A stretch of DNA of 64,000 bases from Hyphomonas adhaerens MHS-3 (GCF_000685235.1 NZ_ARYH01000001.1:124001-188000); one strand, 5' to 3'; positions 24,847 through 34,246 are shown, counted from the stretch's first letter. The notes: a model not told the origin generated them from the sequence alone. Translations and numbers: made by a program.

Positions 24847-25452
24847 ATGGGACGGATCATTGTCTGCCGGCACGGCAACACATTCGACAAGGGCGATGTC
24901 GTCACCCGGGTGGGCGGCCGCACAGACCTGCCGCTTTCCACCTCCGGCAAGGCACAGGCCGACGCCCTCGCCCGTCACTTTGCCGATACGTCTTTCCGGG
25001 CCGCCTATTGCTCATCCCTGCAGCGGACACGGGAAACGGCCGCCGCCATCCTCAGCGCCCGCGCCGACGGGCCTGACCTCTCCGTCCTGCCATTCCTGAC
25101 GGAAATCGACTACGGCCCGGACGAGAATGTCGCCGAGGACAAAGTAGTTGCGCGCATCGGGGAAGACGCCCTGCGCGCCTGGGAAGAAGACAGCCGCGTG
25201 CCGGACGGCTGGACGGTAGACAAGGCGGCCATTCAGGACGGCTGGAAATCGCTTCTCACCGAGGCGGCCCGCCTGCCGGAGGACAGCACGATCCTGGTCG
25301 TGACCAGCAATGGCATTGCCCGTTTCCTGCCGGATGTCGTGGATGCTGTACCGGTCGGCCTGCAACCGAAGCTCAAGACAGGTGCCTGGGGCGAAATCGC
25401 GTGCAACACCGGCACCCGCATCCTGACATGGAATCAGCGCCCAACCGTTTAG
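24847..25452 (+). CDS. Histidine phosphatase-family (phosphoglycerate mutase-like) protein
   Basis: This 201-residue protein belongs to the histidine phosphatase superfamily. The N-terminal RHG motif (IIVCRHGNTFDKGD, catalytic His about residue 8), the LQRTRETAAAIL segment and a glutamate in EIDYGPDEN are present. The second His is not obvious in the TSNGIARFL position. It follows kdsB by 5 bp. The substrate is unknown: sugar-phosphate or nucleotide-type phosphatases share the fold. Confidence 0.85.
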   Translation: MGRIIVCRHGNTFDKGDVVTRVGGRTDLPLSTSGKAQADALARHFADTSFRAAYCSSLQRTRETAAAILSARADGPDLSVLPFLTEIDYGPDENVAEDKVVARIGEDALRAWEEDSRVPDGWTVDKAAIQDGWKSLLTEAARLPEDSTILVVTSNGIARFLPDVVDAVPVGLQPKLKTGAWGEIACNTGTRILTWNQRPTV

Positions 25453-25465
25453 TCAGGATGACCGA

Positions 25466-27889
25466 TCAGGCCGCGTCGCGGCCGCCGGATTCCTCTTCCA
25501 TCTCGCCGGGTCCGGCGATCGGCAAGGTGAACGTCACCGTCGTTCCCTCCCCTTCGATGGAGGAAAGGTTGAGCTCACCCCCATGCATTTCGGCAAAGGA
25601 TTTGGTCAGGGCCAGGCCAAGTCCCGTGCCTTCATAATTGCGGTCGTGGGCGCCTGCCGCCTGTTCGAACGGCTGGGACAGGCGTGGCAGGTCCGCCGCC
25701 GGAATCCCGATCCCGGTATCGGTGACCGACACCTGGATGTCGGGGCCCTGCTGCTGCACGGACACCGTGATCTTGCCGCCCGCATTGGTGAACTTGATCG
25801 CGTTCGAGACGAGGTTGAGCACCATCTGGCGGATGGCGCGATGGTCTGCATCGATCTCCGGAAGGCCGGGCTGGACATCCAGCACGACTTCGATGTCCTT
25901 GTCGGACGCCTTGCGCCGGATCATCCGGACGGCGGCATCGACCGGATCGACGGGGTCGATCGGCTGCGGATTGATCGTCATCTTGCCGGCTTCGATCTTC
26001 GCCATGTCGAGAATGTCGTTGATCATGTCCAGCAGGTGCTGGCCGGACGCCAGGATGTCCTGCGCATAACCCTTGTAGCGCGGGTCGCCGAGCGGTCCGT
26101 AGAGTTCGTGCGCCAGAATCTCCGAGAAGCCGTTGATCGCGTTCAGCGGGGTGCGCAGCTCGTGGCTCATATTCGCCAGGAAGGCTGACTTGGAGTTCGC
26201 CGCATTTTCCGCGCGCGATTTCTCTTCGGTCAGCTTGCGCGCAAGCTCGCCCGCACGGCCCTCGGACCGTTCGAGATCCAGCATCGTCTTGCGCATACGC
26301 TCTTTCTGGCGGCGCAGTTCCTCTTCCTTGCCGATATTCTCGGTGACATCGATGCCGACCGTAATGAGGCCGCCATCCGGTGAAGGCCGCTCGACCAGCT
26401 TCAGCCAGCGTCCGCCTTGCAGGCCGATCAGGTTGGCTTGCGTGTCATCTGCCGACGCACGTTCTGCCCGTATCGCCCCCGCCCTTGCGATGGCAACGGT
26501 CTCGTGGGTCATGCCCGGGCGCAGCGTGTCGGTCAGGCCGAAATCGGTGGCGAATGCCCGGTTCCAGTACAGCAGGCGCTTACGGTGGTCCCACAGGGCG
26601 AAGGGGCCGTTGAAGCCTTCCAGCGCATTGCGCAGGCGGCGTTCGGCAGCTTTCACCCGGTCTTCGGCATGCTTGCGGTCCGTGATGTCCAGCATGATCC
26701 CGCCGAACAGGGCGCCATCGTCTGTATCCGTGCCGGAGCCGCGCATCTCGATCCAGCGCAACGGCGGCTGCGCGGCGGCGAAGGCGACTTGCAGCCAGCC
26801 GATCTCGCGCGATTTTTCGATCGCCTCGCGGACGCGTGTCTGGTGTTCCGGATGCACCTGTTTCAGCAGGTTGCCGAACGAGACCGTGCGCATGCCTTCA
26901 AGGCCCAATAATTCGCTGGACGCTTCGGACAGGAAAATCGAGGTCAGGTCCGGTGTCCATTCCCAGTAACCGGCCCGCGCGCTGCGCATGACGGTCGCCA
27001 TGATCCGGTCGGCCTGCTCGTCCCGCGCCGCTTCGACCATCGTGTCGGCCTGCTGCTTGGACAAGCGGCCCATGAGACCGGTGATGGCCAGGACTGGTGC
27101 CGCCAGAAGCAGCGCGAAGATCAGGAGGCTGACGAGGTCATCCCGGGTCAGCACGTCCGCGCGCGTGGCGCTGCACACGGCAAGACCGCCCCCGGCAAGT
27201 TCGCTGCACGCCAGCGCGGACCGTTGCAGCCCCTGCCCCTTCTCGAAGCGCGACTGCTGGACCGGCCGAAGGCCATTTGCGGGGCGCGGCACAGGATCGC
27301 CCGCCACCATCTGCAGCCCGCCGGAGACAAGTGAAATCTGGTGTCCCTGCGAAACTGCCGGCAGCCAGGTGCCGGCCGGAGCGAGAGCGATAACCGCGTC
27401 CTTGCCGCTGCCAGCCACCAGCACGACATCGCCAAGCTCGGAAAGCCCGGCCCGCTGGCCGCTCTTGATCAGCTTCTCTGCCACCGAGGCCGCGGCGTCG
27501 AGCCGGCTGCCGTCCGGCGCCTGCCGCGCATCGGACAATGACATCACCGCATCCACGCCCGGCGTCGCACCCGCGATGGCCGATCGTGACGCGTGATTGT
27601 CGGCGACCAGGCGGATGGCGGTCTCAACCGTGTCGGCGCGTCCGGTGACGCGTCCGGCCAGGGCTTCGGCCTCGGCCTGCAGTGTCAGCAACAGGTTCTG
27701 GTCGGCGCGCTGATGCTCGTCCCAGGCTTTCAGGCCCATGGCGGCCGCCAGCAGGAAAACGGTTGCGGCGACTGTCCATTTCAGGCGCGTGGAAACAGCC
27801 TCAGACACCGGGTCTGAGGCTTGTTTTAATTGGGATTTTCTCTCCGCGTCTACCAATGGATGATCCCTTGCCCGCAACGCAGGCAACAT
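25466..27889 (-). CDS. PleC/DivJ-type multi-PAS sensor histidine kinase
   Basis: This 807-residue kinase has TM1 (about 37-57), an extracytoplasmic domain (58-250), TM2 (about 253-275), two PAS regions (about 295-410 and 425-530), then HisKA with phospho-acceptor His576 in MSHELRTPLNAINGFSEIL and a HATPase_c domain with intact N box (NLVSNAIKF), DTGIGIP and GTGLGLAL. The His-box sequence and architecture closely fit PleC/DivJ kinases that control cell polarity in Caulobacterales. No receiver is attached. Its specific identity needs a phylogeny. The start ATG at 27889 follows a paired GTTAAC motif. Confidence 0.9.
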   Translation of the reverse strand: MLPALRARDHPLVDAERKSQLKQASDPVSEAVSTRLKWTVAATVFLLAAAMGLKAWDEHQRADQNLLLTLQAEAEALAGRVTGRADTVETAIRLVADNHASRSAIAGATPGVDAVMSLSDARQAPDGSRLDAAASVAEKLIKSGQRAGLSELGDVVLVAGSGKDAVIALAPAGTWLPAVSQGHQISLVSGGLQMVAGDPVPRPANGLRPVQQSRFEKGQGLQRSALACSELAGGGLAVCSATRADVLTRDDLVSLLIFALLLAAPVLAITGLMGRLSKQQADTMVEAARDEQADRIMATVMRSARAGYWEWTPDLTSIFLSEASSELLGLEGMRTVSFGNLLKQVHPEHQTRVREAIEKSREIGWLQVAFAAAQPPLRWIEMRGSGTDTDDGALFGGIMLDITDRKHAEDRVKAAERRLRNALEGFNGPFALWDHRKRLLYWNRAFATDFGLTDTLRPGMTHETVAIARAGAIRAERASADDTQANLIGLQGGRWLKLVERPSPDGGLITVGIDVTENIGKEEELRRQKERMRKTMLDLERSEGRAGELARKLTEEKSRAENAANSKSAFLANMSHELRTPLNAINGFSEILAHELYGPLGDPRYKGYAQDILASGQHLLDMINDILDMAKIEAGKMTINPQPIDPVDPVDAAVRMIRRKASDKDIEVVLDVQPGLPEIDADHRAIRQMVLNLVSNAIKFTNAGGKITVSVQQQGPDIQVSVTDTGIGIPAADLPRLSQPFEQAAGAHDRNYEGTGLGLALTKSFAEMHGGELNLSSIEGEGTTVTFTLPIAGPGEMEEESGGRDAA

Positions 27890-27927
27890 TCGTACATTCT
27901 ACCTTGTCTGCCGGAATCATTGCCCGA

Positions 27928-27958
27928 GCGTTAACAAATCTCAAAGTTTCGTTAACGC
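27928..27958. promoter_or_regulatory. Paired GTTAAC inverted repeat upstream of the PleC-like kinase
   Basis: GCGTTAAC-N15-GTTAACGC is a perfect 8-bp-arm inverted repeat ending 39 nt before the kinase start. Each arm contains GTTAAC, which includes the TTAAC half-site used by CtrA. The spacing is not the canonical TTAA-N7-TTAA, so this is a candidate regulatory element only. Confidence 0.45.
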
Positions 27959-27964
27959 ACAGTC

Positions 27965-30544
27965 TTAGCCGAGCGCGCGGGCCACGATGTCTGCCGCGTT
28001 GGAGGAAAGACCGGCCGCCTGAAGGCGTTTCAGCGTCGCTTCTGCCGCGGCTTTGGCCTGTGGTTCCAGGATGCGCCATTGCTCGAACGCGGTCAGCAGC
28101 CGGGCGCCCAATGCCGGGTTGGCCTTGTCGGCCTTGAGGATGATTTCCTCCACCGCCTGATACCCGGATCCGTCCGGCGCATGGAACGCCGCGAGGTTCT
28201 GCATCGTGAAGGCCGCAACGACCGAGCGCACGCGGTTCGGGTTGCGCAGGTCAAAGGCCGGATGCGCGGCGAGTGTCTTCACCGTTTCGGCATCGCCTGT
28301 GGTGGCCTGCAGGGCGAACCATTTGTCCATGACCAGCGGATTGTCCTTCCAGGTGGACTCGAAATCGGCCAGCGCCTCGTTCGCCTTCCCGCCCTTCTGC
28401 ACCGTATAGGCCCGCAGGGCCGCGAGGCGTTCGGTCATGTTGGTGGCGTTGTCGTACAGTTTCCGCAGCGTATCAGCCGATGCCGCATCCGGAGACACGC
28501 CGAGCAGCACGATCATGGCCGTCCGCAGGGCGCGAATGCCTGCCTGCTCCGCCCCCGGATTGAACGGCTCCGGCGTCGGCTTGCCGAGCGTTCCCGCAAT
28601 GAAGCCGGACAGCTTTTCGGCAAGGGCGGACTGGAGCTTCTTCCGGGCCGCATTCAGGGTGACGGCATCGGCCGGCTGGCGTTCCAGGAACATCTCGCCC
28701 ACTTCCGGCAGGCGTGTCAGGAGCGCTGCGCGGGCCGGATCGTCCACGGCCCGCTCAATGGCGCCCGCATGCGCGGCAACAAGCGCATCGTCCGGCTCGG
28801 CCTGGCTGCCTTCAGACAAGGCGAGGATTTCTTCCTTCACCAGCGTCTGGACGGCATCCCATTGATTGAACGGGTCTGTCTCCATACGGACCAGAGCGAG
28901 GCGCTGGTCGCGCGTCAGGGAGCGATTGAGACGTATGGGCGCCGTGAAATCGCGGTTGACCGAGACCAGCGGTGCCTCGGTTATGCTGTCAGGCATCTCC
29001 ATCGTCAGGGTGATGTCTTCATCTTCCAGAATGGTCGTCCACTCTGCGAGATTGCCTTCCTCGTCCAGCAGCGCCATTTCCAGCGGGATCGGCACCGGCT
29101 TTTTCACCGGCTGGCCGGGCGTCGGCGGCGTTTTCTGTTTCAGCGTGATCTCAAGCTCGCGCGTCTCGGGCTTCCAGTTTTCCTCAACCGTCACTTCCGG
29201 TGTTCCGGCCTGGGCATACCAGAGACGGAACTGGGTGAAGTCCTCGCCGGTGACGTCTTCGAAGCATTTGTAGAAATCCTCGATCGTCACGGCCTGGCCG
29301 TCATGACGTTCGAAATAGAGGTCGGTGCCTTTGCGGTAGAGCTCTTCGCCGATCATCCGGCGCAGCATGCCGATCAGTTCGGCGCCCTTCTCATAGACCG
29401 TCGCGGTGTAGAGATTGTCGATGGAGCCGTAATTGTCCGGCCGTACCGAATGGGCGAGCGGGCCGGCATCTTCAGCGAACTGGCGTGCGCGCAGGCGGAT
29501 GACATCCTTGATGCGCTGCACCGGGCGCGACCGCATGTCGGCGGAGAAGTTCTGGTCACGGAAGACTGTCAGGCCTTCCTTCAGGCAAAGCTGGAACCAG
29601 TCACGGCATGTGATCCGGTTGCCGGTCCAGTTGTGGAAATATTCGTGAGCGACGATGCTTTCGATGGCCTCGAAATCGGCATCGGTCGCGGTCGACTCAT
29701 CAGCCAGCACATAGGCGGAGTTGAAAACGTTGAGGCCCTTGTTTTCCATGGCGCCGAAATTGAAGTCGCGCACGGCCACGATATTGAACACGCCAAGGTC
29801 ATAGGCGCGGCCATAGGTCTGCTCGTCCCAGGTCATGGAGCGTTTGAGGCTGTCCATCGCCCAGGCGGCCCGCTCGGCATCGCCCTTGTCGACATGAATG
29901 GCCAGCGCGATCTCGTCGCCGTTCATCGTGGTGAAGCTGTCACGCCAGACATCATAGTCCCCGGCGCAGAGCGCGAAGAGATAGGACGGCTTCTTGTGCG
30001 GATCGTCCCACACGGCGAAATGGCGGCCATCGTCCAGGTCGCCGGTTTCGCCCGGCGTGCCGTTCGACAGGAGGATCGGATAGGCCGCCTTGTCTGCCGC
30101 CATCCAGACATGGAAGGCGCTCATCACATCCGGCCGGTCCGGATAGAAAGTGATGCGGCGGAAGCCCGTCGACTCGCACTGGCTGCAGAACCGCCCGCCG
30201 GACATGTAAAGACCGGACAGCGCGGTGTTCTGCGACGGCGCGATCTCCACCTCGGTCACCAGCGTAAAGGCATCCGGCACCGAGGCGATGGCCAGCCCCT
30301 TCTCCGTCTGCTCATAGGTGCCCGGCTCCAGCGGCGTGCCATCAATGGCGATCGAGAGCAGCTTCAGCCCGTCCCCGTCCAGCTCCAGCGCTTCCTCGGC
30401 CCCGCCGGTGCGGCGGACCTTCAGTTCGGAGCGGACTTTCGTCGCATCCGGATCGAGATCGAAACGCAGATCCACCTGCTCGACTTCGAACGGATAGGGT
30501 TTGTAGTCGGAAAGTTGGACGGAAACGGGGGTTTCGGTTCGCAT
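27965..30544 (-). CDS. pepN: Aminopeptidase N (M1 zinc metallopeptidase)
   Basis: This 859-residue enzyme removes N-terminal residues from peptides in the cytoplasm. It contains the GAMEN exopeptidase motif (FGAMENKGLNVF) and the zinc site His300-Glu301-x-x-His304 with Glu323 after 18 residues (CLKEGL). The start SVQLSDYKPYPFEVEQVDLRFDLDP is that of the bacterial PepN type, with an N-terminal beta domain, thermolysin-like domain and helical C-terminal domain. Length fits. The long open frame on the opposite strand is a shadow. Confidence 0.97.
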   Translation of the reverse strand: MRTETPVSVQLSDYKPYPFEVEQVDLRFDLDPDATKVRSELKVRRTGGAEEALELDGDGLKLLSIAIDGTPLEPGTYEQTEKGLAIASVPDAFTLVTEVEIAPSQNTALSGLYMSGGRFCSQCESTGFRRITFYPDRPDVMSAFHVWMAADKAAYPILLSNGTPGETGDLDDGRHFAVWDDPHKKPSYLFALCAGDYDVWRDSFTTMNGDEIALAIHVDKGDAERAAWAMDSLKRSMTWDEQTYGRAYDLGVFNIVAVRDFNFGAMENKGLNVFNSAYVLADESTATDADFEAIESIVAHEYFHNWTGNRITCRDWFQLCLKEGLTVFRDQNFSADMRSRPVQRIKDVIRLRARQFAEDAGPLAHSVRPDNYGSIDNLYTATVYEKGAELIGMLRRMIGEELYRKGTDLYFERHDGQAVTIEDFYKCFEDVTGEDFTQFRLWYAQAGTPEVTVEENWKPETRELEITLKQKTPPTPGQPVKKPVPIPLEMALLDEEGNLAEWTTILEDEDITLTMEMPDSITEAPLVSVNRDFTAPIRLNRSLTRDQRLALVRMETDPFNQWDAVQTLVKEEILALSEGSQAEPDDALVAAHAGAIERAVDDPARAALLTRLPEVGEMFLERQPADAVTLNAARKKLQSALAEKLSGFIAGTLGKPTPEPFNPGAEQAGIRALRTAMIVLLGVSPDAASADTLRKLYDNATNMTERLAALRAYTVQKGGKANEALADFESTWKDNPLVMDKWFALQATTGDAETVKTLAAHPAFDLRNPNRVRSVVAAFTMQNLAAFHAPDGSGYQAVEEIILKADKANPALGARLLTAFEQWRILEPQAKAAAEATLKRLQAAGLSSNAADIVARALG

Positions 30545-30673
30545 AATGGCTCCGGGGTCTTGGCAATCGCTTCAATGGACATAGGAAATGGGGAGAGGCG
30601 CGTCGAGGGCCGGAACGCTGCCAGCGGCCGCGCGGCCGGTTTTGACGTGCACAAGGACAAGGAACCCGATCAG

Positions 30674-31030
30674 ATGGCCCAGTTTTTCCGGTCACCCGCC
30701 ATGCGCCGGTTTGCAGGCCTCGCCACAATCGTCCTGCTGATCGCGATTGCCGTCCTGTCCCTGCTGCCGTCAGGCGACCTGCCGCCGGTCGAAGGGTCGG
30801 ACAAGGTGAAGCATTTTCTGGCCTATGGCAGCCTCGGCGGCGCCATGGCCATGGCGTTCGGGCCGGGCCGGGCCTTGCGCGCCTTTCTTATCACCATCGG
30901 GTATGGCGCCCTGATGGAAGTCGCGCAGGCGCTCGCCCCGACGGGCCGGGAATTTTCCGTGCTGGATGAAGTGGCCAACATTCTGGGCACCGGGGTCGGG
31001 ACGGGTGTCGCGCTGGCCCTTCGGCGCTGA
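30674..31030 (+). CDS. VanZ-like family membrane protein
   Basis: This 118-residue protein has three to four hydrophobic segments and the VanZ-like pattern: an N-terminal helix (ATIVLLIAIAVLSLLPS), then SDKVKHFLAYGSLG, the family core, and a final helix with LDEVANILGTGVGT. I set the start at MAQFFRSP, with AAGGAA about 10 nt upstream; the open frame continues far upstream but only antisense to pepN. Function is unknown beyond the membrane location. It converges on the next gene. Confidence 0.85.
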   Translation: MAQFFRSPAMRRFAGLATIVLLIAIAVLSLLPSGDLPPVEGSDKVKHFLAYGSLGGAMAMAFGPGRALRAFLITIGYGALMEVAQALAPTGREFSVLDEVANILGTGVGTGVALALRR

Positions 31031-31034
31031 CGGC

Positions 31035-31610
31035 CTATTCGGCCGCCACCGTCTCCGGCGGGTCGTTCAACTGGTAGACATAGCGCAGGATCGTCGCGCA
31101 CTGTTTCGCCACCGGCACCAGCTCTTCCGGAAACCCGTCCGGGTCTTCCGCCGCCACTTCGGCAATCCTGCGGGCAATGCGCAACATGTCCGGTGTCTGC
31201 ACGATCATCCGGGCCTGATGTTCAACCCGGTGGGGATCCCGGTCGAAATCGGCCGGGTTGACCCGCCAGCCGCCGACATCGCTCTCATCTGTCAGGACAA
31301 CGGGAAACGTGCCGGAATTGTCGCCGGAATGATGTCCCATCGCCGTGCGCCACTTGGTCGACCGCCGGCCAATGCGCCAGTGTTCCAGCAGCAGGTCATC
31401 GTCATGATTGGACGGCTCGTCGCCATGCATGGCCTGTTCGGACACCAGTTCGCTGGCCTGGAACGGGCGGCCAAGCCCGCACTCATAGGTGACCTTGAGG
31501 GGCTCGGCGACGTCCTTGACCCAATGCGGGATCACCTGTTCGACCAGCGCCCAGGTGCCGACGGGCTTCACGTAGACACGCTGCATCTTGTGGAAATGGG
31601 CTTTCGCCAT
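31035..31610 (-). CDS. Conserved hypothetical protein
   Basis: This 191-residue soluble protein starts MAKAHFHKMQRVYVKPVG, with GGAGGG immediately upstream of the ATG at 31610; an in-frame start at 31700 would add 30 residues. It contains a Trp-rich middle (GTWALVEQVIPHWVKDV, HWRIGRRSTKWRTAMGHH, VGGWRVNPADFD). I do not recognise a domain or catalytic motif. The next gene upstream is a divergent acyl-CoA dehydrogenase pair. Confidence 0.7.
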   Translation of the reverse strand: MAKAHFHKMQRVYVKPVGTWALVEQVIPHWVKDVAEPLKVTYECGLGRPFQASELVSEQAMHGDEPSNHDDDLLLEHWRIGRRSTKWRTAMGHHSGDNSGTFPVVLTDESDVGGWRVNPADFDRDPHRVEHQARMIVQTPDMLRIARRIAEVAAEDPDGFPEELVPVAKQCATILRYVYQLNDPPETVAAE

Positions 31611-31802
31611 GCTGACCCTCCTGAAGCCGCAAAGCCTGACAGCGCCTGATTTCCACGCCATGAACCCGGCGGGGGAAATTTTACCGAAACCTTGCGGCAC
31701 CCTTCCGCCGGGTCACGGCTTTCCGTGCACGTAAAGCGCGCTATTTTCCAATCCAGAAATGTAATCACGCCCGTATAATGGGCGAAGGGAGGCCATCCAC
31801 TC

Positions 31803-32918
31803 ATGAACTTCGACTTTTCGGAAGACCAGAAATACCTCGCTGGCGAAGCGCGGAAATTCCTCGAAGCCGAGAGCGCCATTCCGGTGGTGCGCGAGGTATT
31901 GAACGATGACGACAAGGCCTATTCGGAAGGCCTCTGGAAGAAGATCGCCGAAATGGGATGGCTGGGCACGGCCGTTCCGGAAGAACAGGGCGGCCTTGGC
32001 CTCGGCATGCTGGAAATGTGCGTGCTGGCAGAGGAAATGGGCCGCGTCCTGGCGCCGGTCCCCTTCTCGTCCACGGCCTACTTCCTGACCGAAGCGGTGA
32101 AGCTCGCCGGATCGGATGAGGTGAAGAACGACATCCTGCCGCGCGTCGTCGCCGGTGAGATCATCGGCTGCTACGCCGCCAGCGAAGGCCCGGGCCATCC
32201 GGACCCGGCCAACCTGAAAACCACATTCGACGGCTCCACCGTCTCCGGCACCAAGATCCCGGTCACCGATGGCGGCATCGCCACGCACGCCGTTGTGCTG
32301 GCCAAGGAAGGCTCCGGCGCGAGCCTCGTCCTGGTCGATCTCTCCGGCGCAGGCGTGACACGCAAAACGCTCTCCACACTCGACCCGACGCGCGGCCATG
32401 CCGAGCTGACCTTCGACAAGACGCCGGGCGTCCGCCTCGGTGCTGCGGGAGACGGCGCGAGCCTGAATGACCAGCTGATGGACAAGGTCGCCGTACTGCT
32501 CGCCTTCGAACAGCTGGGCGGGGCGTCCCGCGCGCTGGAAATGGCGAAGGAATACGCGCTGGAGCGTTACGCGTTCGGCCGTCCGATCGCCGGCAACCAG
32601 GCCATCAAACACAAGCTGGCCGAGATGTATGTGAAGAACGAGGTTGCCCGGTCCAACTGCTTCTACGGTGCCTGGGCCCTGTCGACCGATGCCCCGGAAA
32701 TGCCGGAAGCCGCCGCCGCCGCCCGCGTCGCCGCGTCGGAAGCCTTCTGGTTCGCCTCGAAAGAGAACATCCAGACCCATGGCGGCATGGGCTTCACCTG
32801 GGAGGTGGACTGCCACCTCTACTACCGCCGCGCCAAGCTGCTCGCCGTGCAGGCCGGTGGCCCGAAGGTCTGGAAAGAGAAACTCGTGCGTGCTCTTGAG
32901 CAGAAAAACGCCGCCTAA
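31803..32918 (+). CDS. Acyl-CoA dehydrogenase, subunit 1
   Basis: This 371-residue flavoprotein of the acyl-CoA dehydrogenase superfamily oxidises an acyl-CoA at the alpha-beta bond. The N-terminal helical domain begins MNFDFSEDQKYLAGEARKFL. The FAD-binding region includes FEQLGGASRAL and the YAFGRPIAGNQAIKH motif. THGGMGFTWEVDCHLYYRR follows. It lies 12 bp upstream of a second acyl-CoA dehydrogenase, the arrangement of alpha-beta heteromers such as steroid- or branched-acyl enzymes. The substrate is unknown. Confidence 0.92.
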   Translation: MNFDFSEDQKYLAGEARKFLEAESAIPVVREVLNDDDKAYSEGLWKKIAEMGWLGTAVPEEQGGLGLGMLEMCVLAEEMGRVLAPVPFSSTAYFLTEAVKLAGSDEVKNDILPRVVAGEIIGCYAASEGPGHPDPANLKTTFDGSTVSGTKIPVTDGGIATHAVVLAKEGSGASLVLVDLSGAGVTRKTLSTLDPTRGHAELTFDKTPGVRLGAAGDGASLNDQLMDKVAVLLAFEQLGGASRALEMAKEYALERYAFGRPIAGNQAIKHKLAEMYVKNEVARSNCFYGAWALSTDAPEMPEAAAAARVAASEAFWFASKENIQTHGGMGFTWEVDCHLYYRRAKLLAVQAGGPKVWKEKLVRALEQKNAA

Positions 32919-32930
32919 GGAGGAAACATC

Positions 32931-34130
32931 ATGGACTTCAACGATACACCCGAAGAAGCCGCGTTCCGCAAAGAGGCGCGCGCCTTCCTTGAAAAGCACC
33001 TGAAGCCGAAAGGCTCGGAGCGAGCCAGCCGCGACCGCGCGAACATGCTGGAAAAGGCGAAAGCCTGGCAGAAGACCAAGGCCGAAAACAAGTTCGCGCA
33101 GATCACCTGGCCCAAGGAATGGGGCGGGCGTGGCGGCACAGCCATGCAGAACGTGATCTGGGGCCAGGAAGAGTCGAAATTCGACGCGCCGACCGGCCCG
33201 TTCGCCATCGGCCTCGGCATGTGCGTCCCCACTGTCATCGCCTTCGGGTCGGACGAGCACAAGGAACGCTATGTCCAGAAAGCCCTGATGGGCGAGGAAA
33301 TCTGGTGCCAGCTGTTCTCCGAACCGTCCGCCGGCTCTGACGTGGCCGGCCTGAAAACCCGCGCCGTCAAGGATGGCGACGACTGGGTCATCAACGGCCA
33401 GAAGGTCTGGACCTCGGGCGCCCACTATTCCGATTACGGCATCCTCCTTGTCCGGACGGATCCGAAAGTGCCGAAGCACAAGGGCCTGACCATGTTCATC
33501 GTGGACATGAAACAGCCCGGCGTCGAAGTCCGCCCGATCCACCAGGCGTCCGGTGGCCGGGAGTTCAACGAGGTTTACTTCACCGACGTCCGCATCCCGG
33601 ACAAGGACCGTCTCGGCGATGTCGGCGCAGGCTGGAAAGTGGCGCTCGTGACGCTGATGAACGAACGTCTCGCTGTTGGCGGATCCCCCGGCCCCGACTG
33701 GGCCGAGATCATGGAATACGCCCGCGATCACGGCTCCCTGTCCGACCAGGCCTTCCGTGAGAAGCTGGCGGACTGGTACGTCGCCGCGCAGGGCTACAAG
33801 CTGACCAAGTTCCGCACCCAGACCGCCCTCTCCCGCGGCCAGACGCCGGGGCCGGAAAACTCGATCGGCAAGATCATCACGGCCAACCATCTGCAGGACA
33901 TCTGTAATTCGGCCATCGAGATGCAGGACCATTTCGGCATCATCAACGAGACCGACCGGATGCCGGGCGATGCGATCTTCCAGCAGAGCTTCATGTGGGC
34001 CCCTGGCCTGCGCATTGCCGGCGGCACCGACGAGATCCTGAAGAACATCATTGCAGAGCGCGTTCTGGGCCTGCCGCAGGATGTCCGCGTCGACAAGGAC
34101 AAGCCGTTTGACGAGCTGAAAAGCGGCTGA
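32931..34130 (+). CDS. Acyl-CoA dehydrogenase, subunit 2
   Basis: This 399-residue acyl-CoA dehydrogenase has the N-terminal pattern FNDTPEEAAFRKEARAFLEKHL. The central FAD/substrate motif LFSEPSAGSDVAGL and SGAHYSDYGILLVRTDP are intact. GGTDEILKNIIAERVLGLP closes the C terminus. Its close pairing with the first gene suggests a heterotetramer in which only some sites keep FAD and the catalytic Glu. A strong terminator follows 27 nt after the stop, closing the two-gene operon. Confidence 0.93.
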   Translation: MDFNDTPEEAAFRKEARAFLEKHLKPKGSERASRDRANMLEKAKAWQKTKAENKFAQITWPKEWGGRGGTAMQNVIWGQEESKFDAPTGPFAIGLGMCVPTVIAFGSDEHKERYVQKALMGEEIWCQLFSEPSAGSDVAGLKTRAVKDGDDWVINGQKVWTSGAHYSDYGILLVRTDPKVPKHKGLTMFIVDMKQPGVEVRPIHQASGGREFNEVYFTDVRIPDKDRLGDVGAGWKVALVTLMNERLAVGGSPGPDWAEIMEYARDHGSLSDQAFREKLADWYVAAQGYKLTKFRTQTALSRGQTPGPENSIGKIITANHLQDICNSAIEMQDHFGIINETDRMPGDAIFQQSFMWAPGLRIAGGTDEILKNIIAERVLGLPQDVRVDKDKPFDELKSG

Positions 34131-34156
34131 TCCGTCCAACGCCCGATCTATTGAAG

Positions 34157-34190
34157 AATCCCGGCTGGTTCGCGCCAGCCGGGATTTTTA
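34157..34190 (+). terminator. Intrinsic terminator after the acyl-CoA dehydrogenase pair
   Basis: A 12-bp perfect stem AATCCCGGCTGG/CCAGCCGGGATT with a TTCGCG loop is followed by TTTTTA. It begins 27 nt after the second dehydrogenase stop. Confidence 0.9.
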
Positions 34191-34208
34191 CGTATGGCCT
34201 TCAAATTA

Positions 34209-34217
34209 TGGTATAAT
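34209..34217 (+). promoter_or_regulatory. Extended -10 promoter of the DUF2892 gene
   Basis: TGGTATAAT combines the extended -10 dinucleotide TG with a consensus TATAAT. Transcription would start near 34224, about 23 nt before the ATG at 34247. The -35 is weak (TTTTTA region), as is normal for extended -10 promoters. Confidence 0.65.
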
Positions 34218-34246
34218 AGGCTTCTACGCTTCAGGAGGAGCCCGCC

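Noticed and set aside
28079-30673. Long open frame opposite aminopeptidase N, continuous with the VanZ-like gene
   Set aside because: The part before 30674 is antisense to pepN and has no domain. Only the VanZ-like end, with its own ribosome-binding site, is kept.
31713-34139. 808-residue open frame opposite the acyl-CoA dehydrogenase pair
   Set aside because: It mirrors the codons of two well-supported genes in a high-GC sequence, has no family motifs and includes long His/Arg/Gly-rich stretches. It is an antisense shadow.
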